The notes under the pieces were generated by a model. That model saw only the letters and a program-made list of their open reading frames with translations, did no database searches and was not told the DNA's origin. Below, one piece after another: positions 1 to 9,127 of a stretch of 64,000 nucleotides of DNA. The stretch is from contig NZ_CP022529.1 of the NCBI RefSeq assembly GCF_002237595.1, positions 2,356,001 to 2,420,000 of the forward strand. The letters are read 5' to 3'. The first letter of the stretch is position 1. Each line of letters begins with the position of its first letter. The DNA is from Labrenzia sp. VG12. GTDB taxonomy: Bacteria > Pseudomonadota > Alphaproteobacteria > Rhizobiales > Stappiaceae. The position numbers and the translations under genes were made by a program.

Positions 1-375
1 GACTGACAGCCCGGTTTCCCGCTTGAAACAAACACCATTTGTCACTCAAATTCAGTGGCCTCTTGCAGGTTCCTCATAGCGCGGCCGCGCCTGCGAAACA
101 ACTTCCGAAGCGTCAACCTCCACCCTGCCACTTCCACTGGTACGGCCTGTTTTTTTAACGGCTCTTTGACATGCCAGGCCATCGCCCAGGAGACCTCGAA
201 AATCAAACAGGAGCAATTCCTGCAAGGATAAAATTTCCGAGGCATTTGAATGAATTTTTCCACTCAAGTGCCTCAGTTATCGAAAGTTTTTCTGCATACA
301 CTAACCGGATCGCAAGACCTTTTGCCGTAACGTCAACAAACGCAAGTCACTCGACCCCAGACCGGAGACCATTTG
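1..375. other. Upstream region without a recognisable gene
   Basis: No reading frame here resembles a protein I recognise. The frames on the minus strand (42-267) look non-coding in composition and lack a ribosome binding site. The last part serves as the 5' region of the diguanylate cyclase gene. I see no clear -35/-10 pair, terminator or repeat. Confidence 0.4.
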
Positions 376-1533
376 ATGGATGCATCGACGCTCTTCTCGG
401 CCAACGTGCTTTTGCTGTCGATCTTTGCCATCACCTTTCTGGCAATCTCCTTTCAGGTTTCGCCGCGCGCTCACTTTCTGAGCTGGTCCGCCGCCAACGC
501 CCTTCTGGCGCTTGCACTCCTGTGTTTCGCACTGGACGCCCACCTGCCGGACCTGGCGGCCTATCTTCTTCCCAATGCACTCCTGCTGCTTGGTTTCGGA
601 TGCCACTGGCATGCCGCTCGCCAGATCGCGCAACTGCCCAGCCGGATCAGCAATGTCGCCGCCCCGGCTTCTGCCTATCTCCTGGTGGCATCCACGGCCT
701 TTCTCCTGTCCGACTACGCCCTTGCCTACATCGCGTCGAATGTGGTCTTCACCCTTCTTGCGGTGCTCACCATCTCAGCTTATGCAACAGCCCCGTTCCG
801 CGGATTGCTGTCACCGGTCGGACTGATCCTGGCGTTCTTCTTCATGGGGGCGGAAGGCGTGTTGCGAACGGTGCACGGCCTGCTTTCCGGCGGCCCCCAG
901 GGCCCGGGAATGCTCAACGACATGACCCTCGACATCCATCTGATGAGTGCCCTGGTGTTCGTTTCGCTTACCGGTGCATTTTCGTTGGCCCTGTCCTTTG
1001 AGCTGATTGCCCGCGGGCACAAGGAGGCCGCCCGCCGGGATCCGCTCACGGGCGCCTTCAACCGACGCGAATTTCAGACGCGGCTGGAGGATATCCTTCA
1101 AGGTAGTCCAGAAGAGGATTTCGGCCTGATCCATTTCGATCTGGACCATTTCAAGGAAGTCAACGATCGCTATGGTCATCTCGCCGGCGACGAGGCGCTG
1201 GTCCGGATCACATCCGCCGTGAAGGCCCAGCTTCGTCAGAACGATTGTTTTGCCAGGCTCGGCGGTGAGGAATTCGCGGTCCTGCTGCCGAGCGTGTCAC
1301 GCGACAATGCCTACAAGATCGCCAACCGGCTGCGCGAATGCATTTCAGGTCTGCGCTTCGAGTTTGCACCGGAGGACTTCCAACTGACTGCCTCGGCGGG
1401 GATCTACCATGGCGACGGCAAGGCCCTTGGCTCAACCGACATTCTGCAGACGGTCGACAAGGGGCTCTACAAGTCGAAAAAAGCCGGCCGCAACCGGGTC
1501 TCCTTTGCGGATCCCGCGCCCGAAGCCAGCTGA
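376..1533 (+). CDS. Membrane-anchored diguanylate cyclase (GGDEF)
   Basis: This protein makes cyclic di-GMP from two GTP at the inner membrane. The N-terminal ~210 residues form about six or seven hydrophobic segments with no recognisable sensor domain. The C-terminal half is a GGDEF domain with an intact active-site loop GGEEF at residues 296-300. An inhibitory I-site RQND lies at 287-290, exactly five residues before the loop, so product inhibition is expected. The domain ends in the usual Y-KSKKAGRN helix. I chose the ATG at 376 because GGAGA lies 7 nt upstream; the adjacent in-frame TTG at 373 is an alternative. The signal sensed by the membrane part cannot be told from sequence. No EAL domain is present, so it is a synthase only. 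Confidence 0.9.
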   Translation: MDASTLFSANVLLLSIFAITFLAISFQVSPRAHFLSWSAANALLALALLCFALDAHLPDLAAYLLPNALLLLGFGCHWHAARQIAQLPSRISNVAAPASAYLLVASTAFLLSDYALAYIASNVVFTLLAVLTISAYATAPFRGLLSPVGLILAFFFMGAEGVLRTVHGLLSGGPQGPGMLNDMTLDIHLMSALVFVSLTGAFSLALSFELIARGHKEAARRDPLTGAFNRREFQTRLEDILQGSPEEDFGLIHFDLDHFKEVNDRYGHLAGDEALVRITSAVKAQLRQNDCFARLGGEEFAVLLPSVSRDNAYKIANRLRECISGLRFEFAPEDFQLTASAGIYHGDGKALGSTDILQTVDKGLYKSKKAGRNRVSFADPAPEAS

Positions 1534-1539
1534 CATTTC

Positions 1540-2436
1540 TCAGGAATAGGCTTCGATCAGCCGGGTGACTTCCCGGTCACGTGCAGCCTCGCTCTGGCCA
1601 CCAATCACGACCACGATCAGGCGCTTGCCTCCACGATTTGCGGTCGCGACCAGATTGTAGCCGGACATGCGGATATAGCCGGTCTTCAGACCGTCGACGC
1701 CGGAGACCTTGCCGATCAGATTGTTGGTCGCGCGGAAGGAACGGCCATTGTAGGAGAAGGATTTTGCCCGGTAGTAACTGCCATATTGCGGAAACCGGCT
1801 TTTCAAGGCCATGCCGAGTTTTGCCATGTCCCGGGCAGACGTCACCTGAGACGTATCAGGCAAGCCGGTTGCGTTGACGAAGCGTGTTTTTGACAGGCCC
1901 AGCGCCCGGGCCTTCGACGTCATCTGGCGCGCAAAGGCCGCTTCACTGCCTGCAAGGTTTTCCGCCACGACAAGGGCCACGTCATTGGCCGATTTCACCG
2001 CCAGCGCCCGGGCTGCCTGTTCCACCGTGATGGTCGAGCCGGCTTTCAGACCGATCTTGGCAGGAGGCTCTGCGGCAGCCTTGGCCGAGACCTTCAGCGG
2101 CGAAGACAGGGCATAACGCCCGGTACTGACGGCCTCGAACAACAAGTAAAGCGTCATCATCTTGGTCAGAGACGCCGGAAAGCGAGGTGCGTCAGCTTCT
2201 ACGGCATAAAGCTCCTCGCCCGTCGAGGCATTCAGAACAAGCGCCGAAAAGCCGCGTTCAACCGCGGTGGCCGGGGTATAGCTGAGCGTTGGAAGCGATG
2301 ACGTTTGAACCGCTGGTGTCGCGGTTGCCGGGACCGGGGCCGTGGAGGTGGCCGGTCCCTGGGCCGTCTGACAAGCCGCCAGCAGCGCGGCAAGACCAAT
2401 GACAAAGGCGCGTTTCAGAACGTTGATGCGACTCAT
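1540..2436 (-). CDS. D-alanyl-D-alanine carboxypeptidase-like lipoprotein (peptidase S11)
   Basis: This is a low-molecular-weight penicillin-binding protein that would trim the terminal D-Ala from peptidoglycan stem peptides in the periplasm. A lipoprotein signal is visible, with lipobox LAAC at 19-22, so it is probably anchored through Cys22. The three catalytic motifs are intact: SLTK at 89-92, SAN at 149-151 and KTG at 251-253. At 298 residues it stops just after the transpeptidase-like domain and lacks the C-terminal PBP5 beta domain and amphipathic anchor, which agrees with lipid anchoring instead. It is convergent with the diguanylate cyclase gene, with only 6 nt between the stops. Confidence 0.9.
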   Translation of the reverse strand: MSRINVLKRAFVIGLAALLAACQTAQGPATSTAPVPATATPAVQTSSLPTLSYTPATAVERGFSALVLNASTGEELYAVEADAPRFPASLTKMMTLYLLFEAVSTGRYALSSPLKVSAKAAAEPPAKIGLKAGSTITVEQAARALAVKSANDVALVVAENLAGSEAAFARQMTSKARALGLSKTRFVNATGLPDTSQVTSARDMAKLGMALKSRFPQYGSYYRAKSFSYNGRSFRATNNLIGKVSGVDGLKTGYIRMSGYNLVATANRGGKRLIVVVIGGQSEAARDREVTRLIEAYS

Positions 2437-2464
2437 ACCAAACCCGTTTCCTGGCCGGCCGACC

Positions 2465-3226
2465 TCAAGGTTTCAGGCGGTAACCGGTCTTGAAAATCCA
2501 GTGCACGACGGCCAGCGAACCGCCGAGAAAGATCATTGTTGCCAGCAGCGACAGCCACAGGCTGACATCCGCCTGTCCATAGAAGCTCCAGCGAAAGCCG
2601 GAGATCAGATAGACCACAGGATTGATCAGCGTGACCTTTTGCCAGAACTCCGGCAGCATGTTGATGGAATAGAAGCTGCCGCCCAGAAAGGCCAGTGGTG
2701 TCACGATCAACAGCGGCACAAATTGCAGTTTTTCAAAATTGTCGGCCCAGATGCCAATGATGAAGCCGAGCAGCGCAAAGGTGATCGCGGTCAGCATGAA
2801 AAAGGTCACCATCCAGAAGGGATGCTGGATCTCGATCGGCACGAAGAAGTTGGCGGTGATCAGGATGATCAGGCCGACCAGGACGGACTTGGTCGCCGCA
2901 GCGCCCACATAGGCAACGGTGATTTCCAGGAAGGAAACCGGGGCCGACAGCACCTCGAAGATCGTACCGGTGAAACGCGGAAAATATATGCCGAAGGACG
3001 CGTTGGACAGGCTCTGTGTCATCAGGGACAACATGATCAGGCCGGGCACGATAAACGCACCATAGCTGACCCCGTCGACTTCGGAGATGCGCGAGCCGAT
3101 GGCCGCGCCGAACACCACGAAATAGAGCACCGTCGAAATCACCGGCGAGATGATGCTCTGCATGATGGTGCGCCTGGTGCGCGCCATTTCCGCGATATAG
3201 ATGGATTTGACCGCTTCGAAATTCAT
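2465..3226 (-). CDS. ABC-2 type transporter permease
   Basis: This is an inner-membrane permease of 253 residues with about six transmembrane segments and the typical ABC-2 (YadH-like) pattern, including the late GGSFYSI segment. It is the last gene of a three-gene minus-strand operon and would pair with the ATPase encoded at 3721-4644. Together they form an exporter of unknown substrate; related YadG/YadH and drug or polysaccharide exporters share this organisation. Only 14 nt separate it from the preceding acetyltransferase gene. Confidence 0.88.
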   Translation of the reverse strand: MNFEAVKSIYIAEMARTRRTIMQSIISPVISTVLYFVVFGAAIGSRISEVDGVSYGAFIVPGLIMLSLMTQSLSNASFGIYFPRFTGTIFEVLSAPVSFLEITVAYVGAAATKSVLVGLIILITANFFVPIEIQHPFWMVTFFMLTAITFALLGFIIGIWADNFEKLQFVPLLIVTPLAFLGGSFYSINMLPEFWQKVTLINPVVYLISGFRWSFYGQADVSLWLSLLATMIFLGGSLAVVHWIFKTGYRLKP

Positions 3227-3240
3227 CCGCCCCGTTGCCC

Positions 3241-3714
3241 TCAGCCCAGTCTCAGTTCCATCCGGGGCAACGTGCGCCCGGGAATTGAGCCGGACGGTGC
3301 CCGGCCAGTCGTTTGAAAGCCCAACCGGGCATAAAAAGGCTCGGCGAAAGGATCTCCATCCAGCGCAACCGTCGCCAGCTTCAGGTCCCTTGCCCGCTTG
3401 TGAAGCGTATCGAACAGGCGGCGTCCGACCTGGCGGCCCTGCCAGTCCGGATCGACGAAACAGGTTTCAAGCTCCCCCGTCACGCCGTCCTCTTCCACCG
3501 AAAGCCGGATACAGCCGACGGGTCTGCCGTCGCTCGCTTCCGCCAGCCAGAAATCATTGTCGAGGATCCAGCTGTCGCGCACGCGCAGCTCTTCTGCGCA
3601 CATCTCCATGAACGCATCGTCATAGCCGTTGGACTGCTTGGAGCGCATGCACAGATCCGTGAGTGCATCACGATCTTCCAGTCTCGCCCTGCGAATGGAA
3701 TAGCCGTCCGTCAT
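3241..3714 (-). CDS. GNAT family N-acetyltransferase
   Basis: A 157-residue single-domain GNAT enzyme. The acetyl-CoA binding motif A is visible as VDPDWQGRQVGRRLFD (around residues 88-103), followed by the FYARLGF motif B near the C-terminus. The substrate is unknown. The gene sits between the ABC ATPase gene (6 nt gap) and the permease gene (14 nt gap), so the three are surely co-transcribed. That position suggests a role linked to the exported or resisted compound, but this is inference. Confidence 0.87.
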   Translation of the reverse strand: MTDGYSIRRARLEDRDALTDLCMRSKQSNGYDDAFMEMCAEELRVRDSWILDNDFWLAEASDGRPVGCIRLSVEEDGVTGELETCFVDPDWQGRQVGRRLFDTLHKRARDLKLATVALDGDPFAEPFYARLGFQTTGRAPSGSIPGRTLPRMELRLG

Positions 3715-3720
3715 CAGCCC

Positions 3721-4644
3721 CTACCCTTGCCTGACCAGGTCCACGAAAATGTCTTCCAGCGACGACTGGTCCGTCTGCAGGTCCTGGAAGCGCACGCCAG
3801 ACTTGGCAAGATCCGTCAGCAACGCGGTGATACCCGTTCTGTCCGCCTGGCTGTCATAGGTATAGACCAGACTGTGCCCGTCGTCTTCCAGGCGCAGATC
3901 ATAGTGCGAAAGCGCGTCGGGGATCACGGTGATCGGTTCGTTCAGGCTGAGTGTCAGGAGCTTGCGACCGAGCTTGCGCATCAGTTCCGCCTTGTCCTCC
4001 ACCAGAATGATTTCACCCTTGTTGATGACGCCGACCCTGTCGGCCATTTCCTCGGCTTCCTCGATGTAATGGGTCGTCAGGATGATGGTGACGCCCTTGG
4101 CCTTCAGCTCCTCGACAATGCGCCACATGTCATGTCGCAGCTCCACGTCGACACCGGCGGTCGGCTCGTCCAGAAACAGGATCTGGGGTTCGTGCGCCAG
4201 CGCCTTGGCGACCAGCAGCCTGCGTTTCATGCCGCCGGACAGAGCCATGATCGGATTGTCGCGCTTGTCCCAGAGCGTCAGGTCCTTCAGGATCGTTTCA
4301 ACCAGGTCCCGATTGGGTGGAAGGCCGAACAGGCCGCGACTGAAGGCGACGGTATCGCCGACCATTTCGAAAGGCGCCGTCGGCATTTCCTGCGGCACGA
4401 GACCGATCAGCTGGCGCGCGGCCCGATAGTCCTTCAGCGCGTCATGGCCACCGACCGTAATGCTGCCGGACGTTGGCTTCACAAGCCCGCAGATCGTGCT
4501 GATCAGGGTTGTCTTGCCGGCACCATTGGGACCGAGAAGCGCAAACACTTCGCCTTTCTCGATGTCCAGGGACACAGATTTGAGTGCCTGAAAGCCACCG
4601 TCATAGGTCTTTTCAAGATCACGAACGGACAAAATCGAAGACAT
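3721..4644 (-). CDS. ABC transporter ATP-binding protein
   Basis: This 307-residue ATPase would power the ABC-2 permease encoded downstream. Walker A (GPNGAGKT) is at 38-45, the signature LSGGMK at 135-140, and Walker B ILFLDE at 155-160, followed by the D-loop and the switch histidine in TTHYIEEAE. It has the C-terminal extension of about 80 residues common in YadG/DrrA-like exporters. First gene of the minus-strand operon 4644-2465. Confidence 0.92.
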   Translation of the reverse strand: MSSILSVRDLEKTYDGGFQALKSVSLDIEKGEVFALLGPNGAGKTTLISTICGLVKPTSGSITVGGHDALKDYRAARQLIGLVPQEMPTAPFEMVGDTVAFSRGLFGLPPNRDLVETILKDLTLWDKRDNPIMALSGGMKRRLLVAKALAHEPQILFLDEPTAGVDVELRHDMWRIVEELKAKGVTIILTTHYIEEAEEMADRVGVINKGEIILVEDKAELMRKLGRKLLTLSLNEPITVIPDALSHYDLRLEDDGHSLVYTYDSQADRTGITALLTDLAKSGVRFQDLQTDQSSLEDIFVDLVRQG

Positions 4645-4794
4645 GGTTCAAACCGGTTAGAAAAAGGATTTTGACCGATTGGCCAAACAGGCGGGCACAC
4701 TCGCATGTGGGCGGTTCAGTCGCAAGATGCAAGACAGGTCGCTGCAGTCTCCCACACCAAAATCCGCCTGTTTTCAGGTACCGCCGACACGCAG

Positions 4795-5445
4795 CTAGTA
4801 AAGGCTGCGCTTGTAACTTTCTTCCAGCGCCGCCTCGAGCTTCTTCATCTCGTCCGCGTCGCCCGGTTGCCCGGTCGACTGCTCATGGATGATCTCAATC
4901 AGGGACGGCATCTCCTCCCTGTTCTGGAACTGGTCCGGATCCCATAGGCGGGAGCGACGGAACGCCTTGGCGCAATGCATGAACACCGTTTCCACCTCGA
5001 CCACGATGGCAAGTGCCGGATTGCGCCCGTTGACGCCAAGGCTCTCCAGGAGCCACGGATCCGTCACCAGTCTGGCCCTGCCATTGACCCGCAACGTGTC
5101 GTCAAATCCGGGAATGAGAAACAGAAGACCGACAGACGGGTTGTCGAGAATGTTGCTCAGACTGTCGAGCCGGTTGTTGCCGGGCCGGTCCGGGATTGCC
5201 AACGTGTCCCGGTCGAGCACCTTTACGAAACCTGGCTTGTCGCCGCGCGGGCTGACGTCGGCCTTGCCTGACCGGTTTTGCGTGCCAAGACACACGAATG
5301 GCGAACGGCTGATAAACGCCCGCGCATGTTTGTCGATCGATGCCTGGCACTTTTTGATCGCAAGGTCATGTGTTGCAGGATAAAGACCTCGAAGAGCGGC
5401 TTCATCCTGAATGACACAGTCCGGGTCGAGCTTTGAACCCACCAT
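4795..5445 (-). CDS. Pyridoxamine 5'-phosphate oxidase-like flavin protein
   Basis: A split-barrel PPOX-class protein of 216 residues. The segment FVCLGTQNRSGKADVSPRGD (about 58-77) and the later NRLDSLSNILDNPSVGLLFLIPG are typical of the FMN-binding split barrel (the MSMEG_1061-like subgroup). It is probably an FMN- or F420-type oxidoreductase rather than the true pdxH, which has different substrate-binding residues. I chose ATG 5445 because a purine-rich site (AAGGGGGA on the minus strand) precedes it. A longer frame extends to 5583 but its extra residues look like leader sequence. Divergent from the pirin gene. Confidence 0.8.
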   Translation of the reverse strand: MVGSKLDPDCVIQDEAALRGLYPATHDLAIKKCQASIDKHARAFISRSPFVCLGTQNRSGKADVSPRGDKPGFVKVLDRDTLAIPDRPGNNRLDSLSNILDNPSVGLLFLIPGFDDTLRVNGRARLVTDPWLLESLGVNGRNPALAIVVEVETVFMHCAKAFRRSRLWDPDQFQNREEMPSLIEIIHEQSTGQPGDADEMKKLEAALEESYKRSLY

Positions 5446-5585
5446 GGCGTCCCCCTTCTTTGATCCAGCGGCGGATTGTAAATCTCTTGCAGCGCGTTTC
5501 TGCCGGTCCTGAGCTTGCACCCCATCGGCTGCCGAAGCGTCTGCGATGCGCTCCTGCCCTGTCGGATCATGGAATGACAACATAC

Positions 5586-5601
5586 TGAGGTACGCACCTC
5601 A
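5586..5601. promoter_or_regulatory. Inverted repeat, possible operator
   Basis: TGAGGT-ACGC-ACCTCA is a perfect 6-bp inverted repeat with a 4-nt spacer. It lies in the 408-bp region between the divergent PPOX-like gene (start 5445) and the pirin gene (start 5854). The geometry suits a dimeric repressor. No adjacent regulator gene is present, so the binding protein is unknown. I see nothing else in this intergenic region. Confidence 0.35.
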
Positions 5602-5853
5602 ACACAAGACAACAGCTTCATTTCTACGGTCCGGATCAGCTTCGCCTGCGGGTTCCCAGCGTGGACGCAGCCCCCCTCGCTTCAATTGCCCGTCGCAAGG
5701 GGTGACCGGCCACAGCCCAGCGCTGGAGCAAACCCAATCAGGACGGCACCATTGTTTCCCAAGCTTGAACACTGCGTCTTTCGCGCCACGCTGGGTTTCC
5801 ACTGAAACACCTCTATCTTCAGGATCAAACGGAAATCCGCTGAAGGAAAAACC

Positions 5854-6756
5854 ATGTCCATTCGCCCCGTCACCCATATCGGCTCCACCCAACCGACGCT
5901 GGAAGGCGCCGGTGTCCGGCTTGACCGGGTCTTCGGTTTCCAGGACCCGGAAATGCTGGACCCTTTCCTTTTGCTGGACGATTTCCGCAATGACCGCCCG
6001 GAAGACTATCTGAAAGGATTTCCGTGGCACCCGCACCGGGGCATCGAAACCATCACCTATGTGCTTGCCGGAACGGTGGAACATGGCGACAGCCTGGGAA
6101 ACACCGGCAATCTCGGCGCCGGAGACGTCCAATGGATGACCGCCGGTCGCGGCATCATGCACCAGGAAATGCCGAAGGGCGACGACAAGGGCCGCATGCA
6201 CGGCTTTCAGCTCTGGGCCAACCTGCCTTCCTCCCTGAAAATGACCGAGCCGCGGTATCAGGACGTTACCGCAAAGGACATTCCTGTTGTCGTCGACGAT
6301 GACGGATCTTCGGCCCGGATCATCTGCGGCAGTTTCTGGGGCAAAAGCGGCCCGGTCGACGGCATTGCCGCCGACCCGCAATATCTCGACATCCATGTGC
6401 CCGCCGGCAAGAAAAAGCGCTTCAAGGTCGACACCTACAAGCAGACCTTTGCCTATGTTTTCGAGGGCTCCGGCACGTTTGAAGGCGCATCCGATCCGTT
6501 CGGCGTGCTGACAGAGAAGGAATTCGGTGGCGAAGAACTGAAGATCCGGGACGAAACCGGCAACCGCACCCTGGTGATTTTCGGCACAGGCGACGAGATC
6601 GTGGTTCAGGCAGGCGACCACGGCATTCGTTTCCTGCTGGTGTCGGGCGCCCCGATCAAGGAGCCGGTCGCCTGGCACGGTCCGATCGTCATGAACACCC
6701 GCCAGGAACTGATCCAGGCCGTGACCGAACTGCAAAACGGGACTTTCATCAAATAG
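5854..6756 (+). CDS. Pirin family protein (bicupin)
   Basis: A 300-residue pirin. The N-terminal cupin carries metal ligands in HPHRGIET (near residue 56) and in the later HQEMPKG segment. The C-terminal pirin domain follows. Family members are iron-binding bicupins with quercetinase activity or regulatory roles; which applies here cannot be decided. The start ATG at 5854 follows a GAAGGAAA-type ribosome site. The following GNAT-Nudix gene, 69 nt downstream, may be co-transcribed. Confidence 0.93.
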   Translation: MSIRPVTHIGSTQPTLEGAGVRLDRVFGFQDPEMLDPFLLLDDFRNDRPEDYLKGFPWHPHRGIETITYVLAGTVEHGDSLGNTGNLGAGDVQWMTAGRGIMHQEMPKGDDKGRMHGFQLWANLPSSLKMTEPRYQDVTAKDIPVVVDDDGSSARIICGSFWGKSGPVDGIAADPQYLDIHVPAGKKKRFKVDTYKQTFAYVFEGSGTFEGASDPFGVLTEKEFGGEELKIRDETGNRTLVIFGTGDEIVVQAGDHGIRFLLVSGAPIKEPVAWHGPIVMNTRQELIQAVTELQNGTFIK

Positions 6757-6825
6757 CGCGGCCGCCTTGTAACTTTGACGAACTATGGCTAGGCCTGTCC
6801 GGCACGCCAACGCTCCGGACAGACC

Positions 6826-7977
6826 ATGCCCCTGAAACTCCGCCCTGCCAAACTCTCCGACGCCCCGGCTCTCACCGACATTCTCCACCGCGCGAAAGCG
6901 TCCTGGGGTTACACGCCAGACTTGATGGCGGAATTTCGCGAACACTGGCGCATCACCGAGGCGACCATCCGGTCTCTCACCGTTACGGTTGCCGAAAAAG
7001 ACGGGGTGGCGGTTGCCTTCTCCGGCGTGACCCAACAGGGAGACGACACCCTGCTGGTCGACTTCCTGTTCGTCGCGCCTGAAGCCCAGGGACAGGGCAT
7101 TGGCGACCTGCTGCTGACAAGGTCCGAGGACAAGGCAAGGGAACAAGGCCTGCCGCGGCTCTATCTCGAAGCGGACGCCCACGCCGGCCCCTTTTACGAG
7201 AAACGGGGTTTTACCACGCTTTCAACGCGGCCCAGCGAGATGTCTCCCGGAAAGGAGATTCCGCTCATGGAAAAATGGCTGGCACCGAGTGTGCACCAGG
7301 TCTCATCTCTGGACATTCATGTCTCTTCCGCCCCCTGGAAATTCGAGATCACGAACGAAGACGCCATTGAGGAACACTTTGAGGAAGCAAAAAAACGCAT
7401 TGCGCTGCTGTGGAACGGCCGCACGCTGAAGCTGACCGGTTACCACTTCGAGAACGGCATCTTCAAAGGCACCTGTGCGGAATGTTCCTTTGCCGCCTAT
7501 CTCGCCTGGCGGGACTGGGGCGCGCCAGATGCCTCCTCGTTCAACCTGTTCGGTTCCGCCATCCTGCGCGCCTCCGATGGCGCCCTGCTCTTCGGTGTGA
7601 TGTCAGAGCGGACTGCCACAGCAGGTCTCATCTATCCACCCGGTGGCAATCTCGATCCGACCGACCTTCTAGATGACGGCCGTGTGGACGTTGTCGGGGC
7701 GATCTATCGGGAACTTGAAGAAGAAACCGGCCTTGGCAAGAACGACGTATCGGCAAGGGATCTGCTGGTCACGTTCGACGGATCAAGGATCTCGCTCGGG
7801 CTCGTCCTTGATGTTCCCGAAAAGGCCGAAACGGTCCGAGAGTCAATCCTGCGGTTTTCAGCCGCCTCGAGAGAGCAGGAACTGTCGGATGTCAGGATTG
7901 TCCGGTCCCTCGCAGACCTTCAGGACCCGGCCATGATCTCCTATGCACGCTCGATCGCCCGCTACTTGCTGACGTAG
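6826..7977 (+). CDS. GNAT acetyltransferase fused to a Nudix hydrolase
   Basis: A 383-residue two-domain protein. Residues 1-150 form a GNAT fold, with motif A at VAPEAQGQGIGDLLLT and motif B at FYEKRGF. Residues 165-383 form a Nudix-type domain with the core box RELEEETGL. The upstream part of the Nudix box is degenerate: the conserved first Glu is Val and the leading Gly is not in register, although GG-NLDP precedes it. The catalytic glutamates of REXXEE remain, so hydrolysis of a nucleoside diphosphate-X substrate is still possible. The fusion suggests acetylation and hydrolysis of related substrates. Confidence 0.82.
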   Translation: MPLKLRPAKLSDAPALTDILHRAKASWGYTPDLMAEFREHWRITEATIRSLTVTVAEKDGVAVAFSGVTQQGDDTLLVDFLFVAPEAQGQGIGDLLLTRSEDKAREQGLPRLYLEADAHAGPFYEKRGFTTLSTRPSEMSPGKEIPLMEKWLAPSVHQVSSLDIHVSSAPWKFEITNEDAIEEHFEEAKKRIALLWNGRTLKLTGYHFENGIFKGTCAECSFAAYLAWRDWGAPDASSFNLFGSAILRASDGALLFGVMSERTATAGLIYPPGGNLDPTDLLDDGRVDVVGAIYRELEEETGLGKNDVSARDLLVTFDGSRISLGLVLDVPEKAETVRESILRFSAASREQELSDVRIVRSLADLQDPAMISYARSIARYLLT

Positions 7978-8172
7978 CTGCCCGGCGGTTCCAACAGGTC
8001 TGGCGCAAGAAATTGTTCACCATCTTGGAGCACTTAACACTGGCAGGACGTGCGCTAACATGCAAAAGTCCGCTCGCCTTGACCGCGTCGAAACGCGACT
8101 CGATTGCCTCCGTGGCAACGGTTACGCGGCCCAAGGCTTGCTCCGGCAGATTGCTCTAGGGAGATACGATAC

Positions 8173-9084
8173 ATGAGCCGTCGCTACGCGATCCTGGATG
8201 TCTTCACCAACACAAGCCTGGCCGGCAATCCTCTGGCCGTGGTGCTGGACTCGGAAGGCCTCAGCGACGAGCAGATGCAGAAGATCGCCGGTGAGTTCAA
8301 CCTCTCCGAGACGGTGTTCGTGTTTCCTCCGGAAAATCCCGGTCATTCGGCCAACATGCGCATCTTCACGCCCAAGATGGAGCTGCCCTTTGCCGGCCAC
8401 CCCACCGTCGGCACGGCGATCCTGATGGCCAAGGAGCGTTTTGGAGACATCGCCGGAGAACAGGACGCCGTGGTCGTGTTGCGGCAGCAGATCGGCACCG
8501 TGCGCTGCGCGGTCATTCTGCGCGAGAACGCAGCCGCCTTCGCCGAGTTCGACGTGCCGCAATTGCCTGAACCGGCAGGACCGACCCACAATGCCGAACT
8601 GATTGCCGCAGCCCTCAATCTGGAGCCGAGCGACATCGGCTTCGAGAACCACGCACCGTCCCGTTTCCAGGTTGGGCCGCCCTTCACCTTCGTTCCCGTG
8701 CGCGATCTGGACGCCCTTGCCCGGGCCAAGCCCGTGCCGTCCATGTGGAAGGCGGGCTTTGGCAAGAACGGTCACACGGACGCCTATGTCTATTGCCGGG
8801 AAACGCGCTCCCACGACAGCGCCTTTCACGCCCGCCTGTTCGCGCCCGACATGGGCATTCCGGAAGATCCGGCAACGGGCTCGGCCGCAGCCGCCTTTGC
8901 CGGTGTGGTCGACTATTACGACGACCTGCCCAACGGCACCCATCACATCCGCATTGAGCAAGGATTTGAAATGGGGCGCCCGTCGCTGATCGATCTGGAA
9001 ATCGACATTGAAAACGGCGGCATGCATGCCGTCAGGATCGGCGGCCAGGCCACGCTGGTGGCCCGGGGCGAGCTGTTTCTTTAA
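8173..9084 (+). CDS. PhzF family isomerase/epimerase
   Basis: A 303-residue PhzF-like protein with the diaminopimelate-epimerase fold. Seen are the catalytic-Glu motif NLSETVFV near residue 45, GHPTVGTA in the N-terminal half and DPATGSAA in the C-terminal half, all characteristic of the family. I chose ATG 8173, preceded by AGGGAGA, over an upstream in-frame ATG at 8104 that gives a non-family leader. There are no phenazine genes nearby, so its substrate is unknown. Confidence 0.9.
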   Translation: MSRRYAILDVFTNTSLAGNPLAVVLDSEGLSDEQMQKIAGEFNLSETVFVFPPENPGHSANMRIFTPKMELPFAGHPTVGTAILMAKERFGDIAGEQDAVVVLRQQIGTVRCAVILRENAAAFAEFDVPQLPEPAGPTHNAELIAAALNLEPSDIGFENHAPSRFQVGPPFTFVPVRDLDALARAKPVPSMWKAGFGKNGHTDAYVYCRETRSHDSAFHARLFAPDMGIPEDPATGSAAAAFAGVVDYYDDLPNGTHHIRIEQGFEMGRPSLIDLEIDIENGGMHAVRIGGQATLVARGELFL

Positions 9085-9090
9085 TCAGTT

Positions 9091-9116
9091 GGTGGTGGCC
9101 GACCCCGGCCACCACC
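9091..9116. terminator. Hairpin between convergent genes
   Basis: GGTGGTGGCC-GACCCC-GGCCACCACC is a perfect 10-bp stem placed 6 nt after the phzF-like stop and 11 nt before the GST stop. There is no U-tract on either side, so it may be a weak or Rho-assisted bidirectional terminator or an RNA stabiliser. Confidence 0.5.
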
Positions 9117-9127
9117 AGGTTGACGGA

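Noticed and set aside
171..1001. Plus-strand frame of 276 codons
   Set aside because: It overlaps the diguanylate cyclase in another frame and shows no domain.
2399..3316. Plus-strand frame of 305 codons
   Set aside because: Antisense to the ABC permease; its composition (His, Gln, Arg, Asp rich) is that of a shadow frame.
5599..7182. Long minus-strand frame of 527 codons
   Set aside because: It lies antisense to the pirin and GNAT-Nudix genes, whose motifs are clear; it is a by-product of high GC.
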